Source: Saccharospirillum sp. MSK14-1 (GTDB lineage Bacteria > Pseudomonadota > Gammaproteobacteria > Pseudomonadales > Natronospirillaceae). From it: 64,000 bases of DNA. The notes beneath the pieces were generated by a model. The model ran no database searches. It was not told the origin of the DNA and worked only from the letters and a program-made list of their open reading frames with translations. The stretch is taken from positions 1,302,001-1,366,000 of the forward strand of contig NZ_MIES01000033.1 of the NCBI RefSeq assembly GCF_003054965.1. The letters run 5' to 3'. Both the position numbers and the translations under genes were made by a program. The stretch's first letter is position 1. Each line of letters begins with the position of its first letter. This document shows, one piece after another, positions 18,983 through 26,330 of the stretch.

Positions 18983-19486
18983 TTATGGCAGTTTCTGATA
19001 AAGGTCATAGAGTTTGCTCGCCTTCAGCGCCTGCACAATTTTCAGACGCTCCAAAGACGGCATGAGCTTGGCGCGGTAACCCACCACGCTGTAGCGAAAC
19101 AGCAGCACAACCGGCACAAACAGCAACAGGGAAACCACCAGGCTGCCCAGAGTGACGGTGTGGTTAAAGCGGGTCAGTTGCCAGAAATCGTTTTGATACA
19201 AACCCGTCCAGAATTCACTCCAGCCCGACGCCATCAGCCAGGCGTATCCCAACTGGTCGAACAAGGGGTCGAGCAAATACGCAAAGCCGGAGAAGATGAC
19301 CCACAACGCGAAAAACGTCGCCAGGTTGACGCGGAAGATAAAAGCTAACAGCAGGATCAAGGCGTTATGCATTGACAGCACGGGGGTTAAGCCAATGATC
19401 AGCGCCAGGCCAGCGGCGAAAGAAATTTGCCAGGGCCCGGCTTCAGAATTCACGGCACGCAGGATTTTCAGCAACAGGGTCAGCAT
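18983..19486 (-). CDS. TIGR03546 family inner-membrane protein
   Basis: 167 residues with about three to four membrane helices (roughly 22-55, 58-75, 112-132) and a basic C-terminal tail. The segment G-L-A-L-I-I-G-L-T-P-V-L resembles the DUF2062 core. It lies 12 bp before the TIGR03545 gene, so the two are almost certainly cotranslated and may form one membrane complex. Confidence 0.82.
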   Translation of the reverse strand: MLTLLLKILRAVNSEAGPWQISFAAGLALIIGLTPVLSMHNALILLLAFIFRVNLATFFALWVIFSGFAYLLDPLFDQLGYAWLMASGWSEFWTGLYQNDFWQLTRFNHTVTLGSLVVSLLLFVPVVLLFRYSVVGYRAKLMPSLERLKIVQALKASKLYDLYQKLP

Positions 19487-19577
19487 GGATGGACCTCAGG
19501 TCTAAGAACCGTCTTAACGGTTGATGAAGAACAGACGGATAAACGTAAGCGCAGTGTATCCCGAGCGAGTTAAGACG

Positions 19578-20414
19578 TCAGCCGGCAGTCGCGCCCGCAT
19601 TCACCTTTTGTTCAGCGCGGCTTGTTGGATTACCGGAGTGTCGGTGTTTGCGCAGCAATCGATCCACAATCCGACTGGCGGCGACCATGCCAAAGCTGGC
19701 AGTCACCATCATGGATGCACCAAAACCGGTGGCGCAATCGAGCCTGACGCTGTCACCGTCGCTCGGCTTGGCGGCACAGACGTCACCGTTAGCCTGAGGG
19801 TAGCGCAGTTGCTCAGTGGAATAGACGCACTCCACCCCAAATTTGCGTTTTGCATTACGACTGAACCCATATTCGCGCCGCAACAGTTGACGGGTCCGCG
19901 CGGCCAGAGGATCCTGAATGGTTCGACTGAGGTCGTCGACTTTGATCTGCAACGGATCAATCTGACCGCCGGCACCACCGGTGGTCACTAACGAGATGCG
20001 CCGGCGTTTACAGAAATTTATCAGCGCTGCTTTAACGCGCACACTGTCGATGGCGTCGAGAACGGCATCCGGCGCTGGGTCAAGGTAGCGAGTCAGGTTA
20101 TCAGGCGTTAGAAAATCGGTGATCGCAGTCACCTCGATTTCCGGATTGATGGCCCGCAAACGCTCGGCCATCGCATCAACTTTCATACGACCGATGTTGC
20201 CTTCCAAGGCGTGTGATTGACGGTTGGTGTTCGAGACACAGACGTCGTCCAAATCAATCAGAGTGATGTGTCCGACCGCGGTTCGCGCCAATGCCTCGGC
20301 TGCCCAGCTGCCGACGCCACCAAGCCCGACCACCACCACATGACGCTGTTGCAAATAGGCCGTTTCATCTTGGCCGTACAAGCGCTGCGTGCCGCCAAAA
20401 CGCTCACTGGTCAT
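19578..20414 (-). CDS. tcdA: tRNA threonylcarbamoyladenosine dehydratase (TcdA/CsdL)
   Basis: 278 residues from ATG 20414; the longer frame upstream is not needed because M-T-S-E-R-F-G-G-T-Q-R-L-Y-G is the typical start. It is an E1-like adenylation protein: V-V-G-L-G-G-V-G-S-W-A (nucleotide loop), D-L-D-D-V-C-V-S-N-T-N-R-Q (ATP/metal), then D-A-I-D-S-V-R-V-K. It converts t6A37 of tRNAs to the cyclic form ct6A using ATP. It is divergent from the PatB-like gene with 124 bp between the starts. Confidence 0.95.
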   Translation of the reverse strand: MTSERFGGTQRLYGQDETAYLQQRHVVVVGLGGVGSWAAEALARTAVGHITLIDLDDVCVSNTNRQSHALEGNIGRMKVDAMAERLRAINPEIEVTAITDFLTPDNLTRYLDPAPDAVLDAIDSVRVKAALINFCKRRRISLVTTGGAGGQIDPLQIKVDDLSRTIQDPLAARTRQLLRREYGFSRNAKRKFGVECVYSTEQLRYPQANGDVCAAKPSDGDSVRLDCATGFGASMMVTASFGMVAASRIVDRLLRKHRHSGNPTSRAEQKVNAGATAG

Positions 20415-20538
20415 CTGTTTGTTACCCCGCTTTACTGTGCCTGATACAAGCGGCGCGCATTGTAGCAGAAGCATCACCGGAACTTGCCAGTTTTGCCGCC
20501 ATGGGGCAGCATGCCGCCAAACCTCAATTGATCCTGCC

Positions 20539-21669
20539 ATGTTTAACGCTGTCGATCGTCGCAACACCCACGCCATTAAACTCGAACGCTACTGCGACCA
20601 ACCGGTACTGCCCATGTGGGTCGCCGATATGGACCTGGCCACAGCGCCGACTGTCCAGCAAGCCTTGGAACAACGCTTCAGCCATCCGGTGCATGGTTAT
20701 ACCCATCCCTGGCCGGAATTAAACCAGGCGGTGGTGGGCTGGTGCGCTCAGGAATACAACTGGGCCATCGAGCCGGACTGGATTCTATGGATGCCCGGTG
20801 TGGTGCCGAGTTTCAACCTGGCGATTCAGGCCTTCGCCCAAGGCGGTCGCGTTATCGTGCAGGAACCGAATTATCCGCCATTACGCGCAGCGGCCGACAA
20901 TCGAGGCTGCACGCCGGTCCCCCTGTCGGTGCACTTCGATGGCGACCGCTGGATGTGGGACTGGCAACAGCTGACCACCGAACTGGCGCATCCGGATTGT
21001 CACCTGATGATTTTGTGCAATCCGATGAACCCACATGGCACCGTGCTCGAGCGAGCCGATCTGGAGCGACTGGCGCAGCTGTGCCAGGCCCACCAGGTAA
21101 TGCTGTGTTCCGATGAAATTCATTGCGACCTGCGTTTGGAAGGCGGCCAGCATTGCCCGGCGGGTTCACTGGAGGCTTTGCGTGATAACAGCGTCACGTT
21201 GATGGCGGCCAGCAAAACCTTCAACGTCGCTGGCCTGGGTTGTTCGTTTGCCATCGTGCCCAATGCGCAGCTGCGCCAGCGTTATCAGAAAAGCGGTCAT
21301 GACTTACTTCCGCACCCGTCCTTCCCGGGCTATTTCGCCGCCGAGGCCGCGTTCACCGCCGGTAAACCCTGGTTAGATGCGCTGCGGTTGCAATTGCGCG
21401 ATAACCGCGACCGCCTGGCTGACGCCATCAACGCCCTGCCCGGCCTACGCTATCAGCCGCAGCCAGCGACGTTCCTGGCCTGGATTGAATCCGATCTGGC
21501 ACCGGGAGAAGCGATGCGGCATTTTATTGCGGCGGGCGTGATGCCCAGCGATGGCAAGGACTTTGGCGATGATCGCGCGGTACGACTGAACTTTGGTACC
21601 GACGCAGCAACATTGGATATGGCCATTCAGCGGCTGAGTGATTACTGGCGCCAGAATATGCCCAGCTGA
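20539..21669 (+). CDS. PatB/MalY-type PLP aminotransferase or C-S lyase
   Basis: 376 residues from ATG 20539. Fold type I PLP enzyme: M-W-V-A-D-M-D near the start (PatB hallmark), N-P-x-N-P-H-G, D-E-I-H-C-D, the PLP lysine in A-A-S-K-T-F-N-V-A-G-L, and R-L-N-F-G-T near the end. PatB enzymes cleave cystathionine or cysteine conjugates; transamination is possible. The last 28 bp overlap the convergent DUF3024 gene. Confidence 0.92.
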   Translation: MFNAVDRRNTHAIKLERYCDQPVLPMWVADMDLATAPTVQQALEQRFSHPVHGYTHPWPELNQAVVGWCAQEYNWAIEPDWILWMPGVVPSFNLAIQAFAQGGRVIVQEPNYPPLRAAADNRGCTPVPLSVHFDGDRWMWDWQQLTTELAHPDCHLMILCNPMNPHGTVLERADLERLAQLCQAHQVMLCSDEIHCDLRLEGGQHCPAGSLEALRDNSVTLMAASKTFNVAGLGCSFAIVPNAQLRQRYQKSGHDLLPHPSFPGYFAAEAAFTAGKPWLDALRLQLRDNRDRLADAINALPGLRYQPQPATFLAWIESDLAPGEAMRHFIAAGVMPSDGKDFGDDRAVRLNFGTDAATLDMAIQRLSDYWRQNMPS

Positions 21670-21989
21670 TCGTCATACACCGCGTCCAGTAACGGCTCCG
21701 GACGGCTTAATTCGGGGCTATCCGGCACTCTCAGCCAACGGCCTCGAGTGCCCCGAAAGTACAGCCGCCAGCGGTCTTCATGCCAATTCAACAGCGCTAT
21801 CGGCAGAGTCACCGTCTCGCGTGTTAACGGATGCGGTGTTGTTTGCTGAATCACCAGCGCTGTTTTATACAATTGACCGGTCAGTTCAATACCCCGACGC
21901 CGATGCTCCAGAAACCGCGCCAGGCTGTGCTCAGCCTGCCTGCGGACAAATTCCGGTAAGGTCACAGGGTTTTCTACAGAGGCACTCAC
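21642..21989 (-). CDS. DUF3024-like protein
   Basis: 115 residues. The pattern R-W-R-L-Y-F-R-G-T-R-G-R-W, a downstream L-L-D-A-V and the late D-x-L-G-I-F-W match DUF3024 in outline. No catalytic residues are evident and the function is unknown. Its C-terminus overlaps that of the PatB-like gene (convergent) and its start is 5 bp from the divergent DUF3820 gene, so the locus is very compact. Confidence 0.7.
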   Translation of the reverse strand: MSASVENPVTLPEFVRRQAEHSLARFLEHRRRGIELTGQLYKTALVIQQTTPHPLTRETVTLPIALLNWHEDRWRLYFRGTRGRWLRVPDSPELSRPEPLLDAVYDDQLGIFWRQ

Positions 21990-21994
21990 ACGGC

Positions 21995-22222
21995 ATGTCC
22001 TTCCAACAACAAGATCTCATCGAACTGGCACGAACCACCATGCCCTTTGGCAAATATAGCGGACGTCCGCTGATTCGCCTGCCCGAAGAGTATTTGCTCT
22101 GGTTTCAAAGCAAAGGCTGGCCATCGGGTCGCCTGGGGCAGTTAATGGCATTGGCACTGCTGATTCGCAGTGAAGGGCTGGAGTCACTGATAACGCCGTT
22201 GATGGAAAACCCCTCGCGATGA
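21995..22222 (+). CDS. DUF3820 family small protein
   Basis: 75 residues from ATG 21995. M-P-F-G-K-Y-S-G-R-P-L, then L-P-E-E-Y-L-L-W-F and the closing G-L-E-S-L-I are the DUF3820 core. Some relatives are annotated as quorum-sensing-regulated virulence factors in pseudomonads; a nucleic-acid role is only a guess. The stop overlaps the next gene's start (ATGA), so translation is coupled. Confidence 0.88.
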   Translation: MSFQQQDLIELARTTMPFGKYSGRPLIRLPEEYLLWFQSKGWPSGRLGQLMALALLIRSEGLESLITPLMENPSR

Positions 22223-22914
22223 CGGAGGTGCTCAACTGGCGCGGTGAGCAGATTCCCATTCGTCGCTCCAAGCGCAAAACCCTGGCGCTGCACGTGCGCG
22301 ACGGTCAGGTCGAATTACGCTTACCCAACCGCACTCGGTCGGCTGAAGTGTTGGCTTTTGTCGATAGCCGCTCTGACTGGATTCACAAAGTCCGCGAGCA
22401 CCAACGCCAGCGCAGTGAAGAACGCCCCGATTTTTCCCAGTCCGCATTCTGTCCACTGATGGATCAGCAACTCCAGTTGCTCATTCGCCCCGGCCGTCGG
22501 GCACAATGGCACTGGCAGGGCGATAGCCTGCAGCTCGATGTGGCTGATATCGACAAAGACAACGTTCACACCCTGCTGGCTGACTTTTACAAGACGCAGG
22601 CGCGGCACATACTGACGCAGAAAACCGAACAGCTGCTTGCGGCCCGGGGCTGGTCGGACCGACTGCTGGATATTCGACTGCGGCGCACTCGAACCAAGTG
22701 GGGTCATTGCACCGCCGAAGGCCGTATTCAGTACAATTGGCTGATCATGCTGGCACCAGAACGCGTGGTCGATTATCTGGTGGCGCACGAAACCGCCCAT
22801 TTGCTTCACCCGCACCATGGCCCGGCATTCTGGGCTGAAGTCAATCGCAGCCACACCGGCTGGCAAGCTGAACGCCGCTGGTTGCACGAAAACGGACACC
22901 GTTTGCAGTTATGA
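22219..22914 (+). CDS. YgjP-like zinc metallopeptidase (DUF45)
   Basis: 231 residues. The zinc site is H-E-T-A-H (HExxH) followed by H-P-H-H-G-P-A-F-W. Upstream are R-R-T-R-T-K-W-G-H-C and I-Q-Y-N-W-L-I-M-L-A-P, all typical of the YgjP/WLM family. No signal peptide, so cytoplasmic. Substrate unknown. It is coupled by 4-bp overlaps to DUF3820 upstream and to the membrane protein downstream. Confidence 0.92.
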   Translation: MTEVLNWRGEQIPIRRSKRKTLALHVRDGQVELRLPNRTRSAEVLAFVDSRSDWIHKVREHQRQRSEERPDFSQSAFCPLMDQQLQLLIRPGRRAQWHWQGDSLQLDVADIDKDNVHTLLADFYKTQARHILTQKTEQLLAARGWSDRLLDIRLRRTRTKWGHCTAEGRIQYNWLIMLAPERVVDYLVAHETAHLLHPHHGPAFWAEVNRSHTGWQAERRWLHENGHRLQL

Positions 22915-23282
22915 ACCAAGAATACTCTGTTGATCGTCGCCACCGTCGTAAGCCCGATATTTGGATGCGCTTGTTGCAGATATCCAATGTCTCAGCCTGG
23001 ATTGTGCTGCTGGGCTTTCAGTGTTTGTGGTGGATTGCCAAGCCAGAAATGGATACCGGCGTGGTGCGCTATCACCAATTAGAAATGCGTACGCAGTGGA
23101 TGCAAAGCGTGCTGCCGTGGATGCCAGTCGCACTGATCGGCTGCATCAGCTTATCGGTTGCGGCGTTGCTGTTAAGCCACTATCGCTCACGTCGCCGTCA
23201 GGACGGGAAGTACCGCAACCTCTGGTTGCTGTTGGTGCTGATCGCGTTTTCCGTGGTCTTTTACTGGACCGAAATTCGCTAA
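22911..23282 (+). CDS. Small three-helix membrane protein
   Basis: 123 residues. A basic N-terminus (R-R-H-R-R-K) precedes helices at about 28-46, 70-90 and 104-119. I do not recognise a named family. The start overlaps the peptidase stop (ATGA), completing a three-gene operon, and the stop overlaps the convergent histidine kinase gene by 4 bp. Confidence 0.78.
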   Translation: MNQEYSVDRRHRRKPDIWMRLLQISNVSAWIVLLGFQCLWWIAKPEMDTGVVRYHQLEMRTQWMQSVLPWMPVALIGCISLSVAALLLSHYRSRRRQDGKYRNLWLLLVLIAFSVVFYWTEIR

Positions 23283-24637
23283 GCCGCTGGCAGATACAGT
23301 CGAAAACGAGCGCCACCAAATGGGCTGGTATCGATGTCCAGCGTTAAGCCATAGCTGGCGAGAATATCGCGCACCATCGCCAAGCCGATCCCCTGCCCTG
23401 GCTGCAACGTATCCAGGCGCTGATGACGCCCCAACACCTGCTCACGCGCCTGAGGTGAAATGCCCGGGCCATCGTCGTCAATATCGACGCACCAGCTGTC
23501 GGGAAAGGCTTGTTCGCGGCGGACCGAAACGGTGATCACAGAACGACTGTATTTAAAGCCGTTTTCCAATAAATTGCCCAACACTTCGAGCAGATCGTTA
23601 GCGTCCATGGCCACCGGCCAAACGGCGATATCAGGCAGATCGAGTACCTTATCTTCACTGGCAAAGGCTTTTTCCAGTGCCCGTCCAACCCGGCCGAGCG
23701 CCTCACCTAAATCCACTCGCTGGCCCAGCACTGGTCCGGACCGCGCTTCAGTCACTGCACGCTGCAACTGATAACGCACAATCTGATCCATGCGCACGAT
23801 TTGCTCGTTTAACTCGTCAACATCACCCGGCTCCAGCGTTCGCATCACGGCCAGGGGTGTTTTCAGACTGTGCGCCAGGTCGGCCATGGCCTGACGGTAG
23901 CGATCACGCTGACCCTGCTCGGCTTCCAGCAAGCGGTTCAGATTATCGGTTAAAGGCGTCAGTTCTCTGGGGTACTGGCCTTCCAGGCGTCGGGCATCTC
24001 CGCTGCGAATGCGCTGCAGGTTCAGCGCGACCTGACGCAACGGCGCCAGGCCCCAGCGAGCCACCAGCCAGAGCGTCACTAACAGTGCCATGGTCACCGC
24101 ACCCAGCCCGCCCCAAAGCTGATTACGAAAGGCTTGCAGCGTCTGCTGCAGTGGCGCGGCATCTTCTAACACCCAAAATTCAAACCGGGGCGTGTCGCCA
24201 TTAAGGCCTTCCCAGAGCACCGCGTAACGTTCGTAAACGTACCCACCATAATTACCAAATTCTTCCTCGCCCGGGGGAACATCCGGCTGATTACGAACCC
24301 AGTCGAGTTGTTCAAACCATTGGCTGGACAAACTTTCCCAGACGATTTGCCGCTGCTCATTGAGGACCAAAGCGACCAAGCCCGATTCAGGTGAGTTATA
24401 GCGTTCTTCAGCCAGATAGGTCGGCAACCAGAAATCGTTACCGTTGAGCTCCGATTCCGCCAGCAAGTTCAGCACACGCAGAAACAAACGCTCTGACTGC
24501 CCGGTCACCAGGCTGCGCTCGACCGCTCGATCCAACGCCAGACCCGTAATACCCAGAAACAACAGCAACACAACGGTCGCCGACACCAACAGGCGCCGAC
24601 GCAATGAGTAGGTGGGACGGCTTGGCTTAGCTGGCAT
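23279..24637 (-). CDS. phoQ: PhoQ-like membrane sensor histidine kinase
   Basis: 452 residues. Two membrane helices (about 16-36 and 175-194) flank a periplasmic sensor of about 135 residues. HAMP-like region, then HisKA with H256 in A-D-L-A-H-S-L-K-T-P-L and an ATPase with N-L-L-E-N-G-F-K-Y-S, D-D-D-G-P-G-I-S and G-Q-G-I-G-L-A-M-V. The sensor contains an acidic patch (P-P-G-E-E-E-F), reminiscent of divalent-cation sensing, but that is inference. Its start overlaps the regulator's stop by 11 bp, so the pair is cotranslated. The symbol is by similarity of the pair and is tentative. Confidence 0.88.
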   Translation of the reverse strand: MPAKPSRPTYSLRRRLLVSATVVLLLFLGITGLALDRAVERSLVTGQSERLFLRVLNLLAESELNGNDFWLPTYLAEERYNSPESGLVALVLNEQRQIVWESLSSQWFEQLDWVRNQPDVPPGEEEFGNYGGYVYERYAVLWEGLNGDTPRFEFWVLEDAAPLQQTLQAFRNQLWGGLGAVTMALLVTLWLVARWGLAPLRQVALNLQRIRSGDARRLEGQYPRELTPLTDNLNRLLEAEQGQRDRYRQAMADLAHSLKTPLAVMRTLEPGDVDELNEQIVRMDQIVRYQLQRAVTEARSGPVLGQRVDLGEALGRVGRALEKAFASEDKVLDLPDIAVWPVAMDANDLLEVLGNLLENGFKYSRSVITVSVRREQAFPDSWCVDIDDDGPGISPQAREQVLGRHQRLDTLQPGQGIGLAMVRDILASYGLTLDIDTSPFGGARFRLYLPAA

Positions 24638-25304
24638 CAGCGTTAAAGCGATAACCCAGACCTCGTTGGGTCAGGATGGGGTTGCGCTCGCCTTCGGGAT
24701 CCAGCTTTTTGCGCAACCGGCGGATAAAGACTTCGATGACGTTACTGTCGCGGTCAAAATCCTGCTCGTAGAGGTGATCCGTCAGTTCTGCTTTGGACAC
24801 CACTTTGTCGCGGTGCAGCATCAAATATTCGAGGGTGTTGTATTCAAAGCTGGTCAGTTCGACGGACTGACCCTCGACATTCAGGGTTTTACTGGCGGTA
24901 TCGAGCTCATAGATGCCGACACTCAACGACGGCGATGCCATGCCAACGCTGCGCCGCACCAACGCTTTGACACGGGCCAGCAACTCGGCAAACACAAAGG
25001 GCTTGGCCAAGTAGTCATCCGCACCGGCTTCGAGGCCAGTCACTTTATCCTGCCAATGGCCGCGTGCGGTCAGTATCAGGATGGGAAATCCACGGCCCGC
25101 TGCGCGCGCCTGCTTGATCAATTCGATGCCATCCAGTTCCGGTAAACCAAGATCCACGACCGCCACGTCGTAATCGTGCTCACGCGCCATAAACAGGCCA
25201 TCGCGGCCATCGACACTCAGATCAACCGCGAACCCTTCCTTCTTGAAACCCTGCTGCAGGTGTTCGCGCAGCCCAGCCTCATCTTCGACGATCAATAAGC
25301 GCAT
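24627..25304 (-). CDS. phoP: PhoP-like OmpR-family response regulator
   Basis: 225 residues. Receiver with D51 in V-V-D-L-G-L-P-E-L-D-G, L-T-A-R-G-H-W-Q-D-K-V and A-D-D-Y-L-A-K-P-F, the PhoP-like wording. The winged-helix output domain (about 125-222) has L-T-S-F-E-Y-N-T-L-E, V-I-E-V-F-I-R-R-L-R-K-K-L and R-G-L-G-Y-R-F. It binds promoter DNA when phosphorylated by the kinase encoded next. The PepSY gene 18 bp away on the same strand and the glycine-zipper gene upstream of it are probably cotranscribed or controlled by it. Confidence 0.92.
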   Translation of the reverse strand: MRLLIVEDEAGLREHLQQGFKKEGFAVDLSVDGRDGLFMAREHDYDVAVVDLGLPELDGIELIKQARAAGRGFPILILTARGHWQDKVTGLEAGADDYLAKPFVFAELLARVKALVRRSVGMASPSLSVGIYELDTASKTLNVEGQSVELTSFEYNTLEYLMLHRDKVVSKAELTDHLYEQDFDRDSNVIEVFIRRLRKKLDPEGERNPILTQRGLGYRFNADAS

Positions 25305-25322
25305 CTTTCTCTCCTGGTGTGA

Positions 25323-25619
25323 TCAGGGTCGGTCCGCCGGATTAACGGGCTGACCGCTGGCGGGATCAAAATCCACAGAACGTACCCGACCGCCTTCAAG
25401 CAAAATACGCAGTCGATACACCCAATTACTGCCGCTGCCGGCGCGCTCAACCTTCACCACCCGACCACTGTAGAGGCACTCAGCCGCTTGCACGACAGCG
25501 CCCTCTGTCGTCAAAGGTAATCCGGCTCCGGTACAGGGATGGTTTTCGGCGCTGACCGGTGCGGTCAGCATGACGGTATACAGGGCGGTGGCCAGGGTCA
25601 GCCCGAGCAACCTCAACAT
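25323..25619 (-). CDS. PepSY-domain periplasmic protein
   Basis: 98 residues. A signal peptide (about 1-24, A-P-V-S-A cleavage) precedes a single PepSY-like unit ending in V-R-S-V-D-F-D-P-A-S-G. A Cys pair (C29, C48 region) may form a disulfide. Such genes often sit beside PhoPQ-like systems, and this one is 18 bp upstream of the regulator gene. It may dampen or feed the sensor; that is inference. Confidence 0.83.
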   Translation of the reverse strand: MLRLLGLTLATALYTVMLTAPVSAENHPCTGAGLPLTTEGAVVQAAECLYSGRVVKVERAGSGSNWVYRLRILLEGGRVRSVDFDPASGQPVNPADRP

Positions 25620-25641
25620 GGGTAGGTGTGCCTCATTGTTA

Positions 25642-26199
25642 TTATCTCGGCGTCACCTCGACCTCCAGTTGAACGTAGCGGCCGGGATGACGATCCATGA
25701 TGGTGGTGAATTCTCGACCATTGTACCGGTAGCGAACTTCATAGCCTATCAACTCGCGGCGATGATGGCGGTATTCGACTTCACATTGACGCTCAGTGCG
25801 GTAACGCACCACGGTTTCTTTGCCACCGCCGAGCTCGTGGCCAATGGCACCCCCAATGATGCCGCCGGCAATCGCACCGAATATCTGCGATTCAGGCGAA
25901 TGGCCGGCATTGGAACCGACCGTTGCACCCAGAGCACCGCCAATAATAGCTGCACCGGGATTGCCGTTGTTCTGCGTATAGCGTTCAACTTCGACATCCC
26001 GAGTGCGGCAGATTTCATATCGCGAGCCACTGTCGCGGTAATAGTAGGTTTCATAGATGGGCTCGGCGTATACCACCCGGGCATCAGCGTAGAAATGCTG
26101 ACGATCACTGTAGCGATAATGGTCGCGATAGTGATCCGCCATGGCGGCACTGCTGGCACCCAGCGCCAGGGTCAGAGTCAACAAACGGATGGTTTTCAT
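25642..26199 (-). CDS. Glycine-zipper 2TM-domain envelope protein
   Basis: 185 residues from ATG 26199, preceded by GGAGA. A signal peptide (about 1-21, ending S-S-A-A-M-A) precedes a Tyr/His/Arg/Asp-rich segment and a glycine zipper (about 85-125; A-A-I-I-G-G-A-L-G-A-T-V-G and A-G-G-I-I-G-G-A-I-G-H-E-L-G-G-G). A basic beta-rich tail follows. Related proteins (17-kDa antigen/RcnB-like) sit in the outer membrane or periplasm. It lies 22 bp upstream of the PepSY gene. Confidence 0.85.
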   Translation of the reverse strand: MKTIRLLTLTLALGASSAAMADHYRDHYRYSDRQHFYADARVVYAEPIYETYYYRDSGSRYEICRTRDVEVERYTQNNGNPGAAIIGGALGATVGSNAGHSPESQIFGAIAGGIIGGAIGHELGGGKETVVRYRTERQCEVEYRHHRRELIGYEVRYRYNGREFTTIMDRHPGRYVQLEVEVTPR

Positions 26200-26264
26200 G
26201 TGCGTCTCCAGCATTTCCGGATTAAAGCCGGTTTCTGTGTTTCTGACGCTGACTCTAGTGCCGC

Positions 26265-26322
26265 CGGTCTTAACCCTGGCTGAACCGTTTGAATCCAAAC
26301 GAAGGAACCCTGGTTAAGACCG
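26265..26322. repeat. 11-bp inverted repeat with nested hairpin
   Basis: CGGTCTTAACC (26265-26275) is repeated inverted as GGTTAAGACCG (26312-26322). Inside lies a second stem, CGTTTG/CAAACG (26286-26291/26296-26301) with a 4-base loop. It occupies the 131-bp gap between the lon stop and the glycine-zipper start, so it could end lon transcription or be an operator for the envelope gene. There is no T-run. Confidence 0.7.
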
Positions 26323-26330
26323 ATTGCAAG

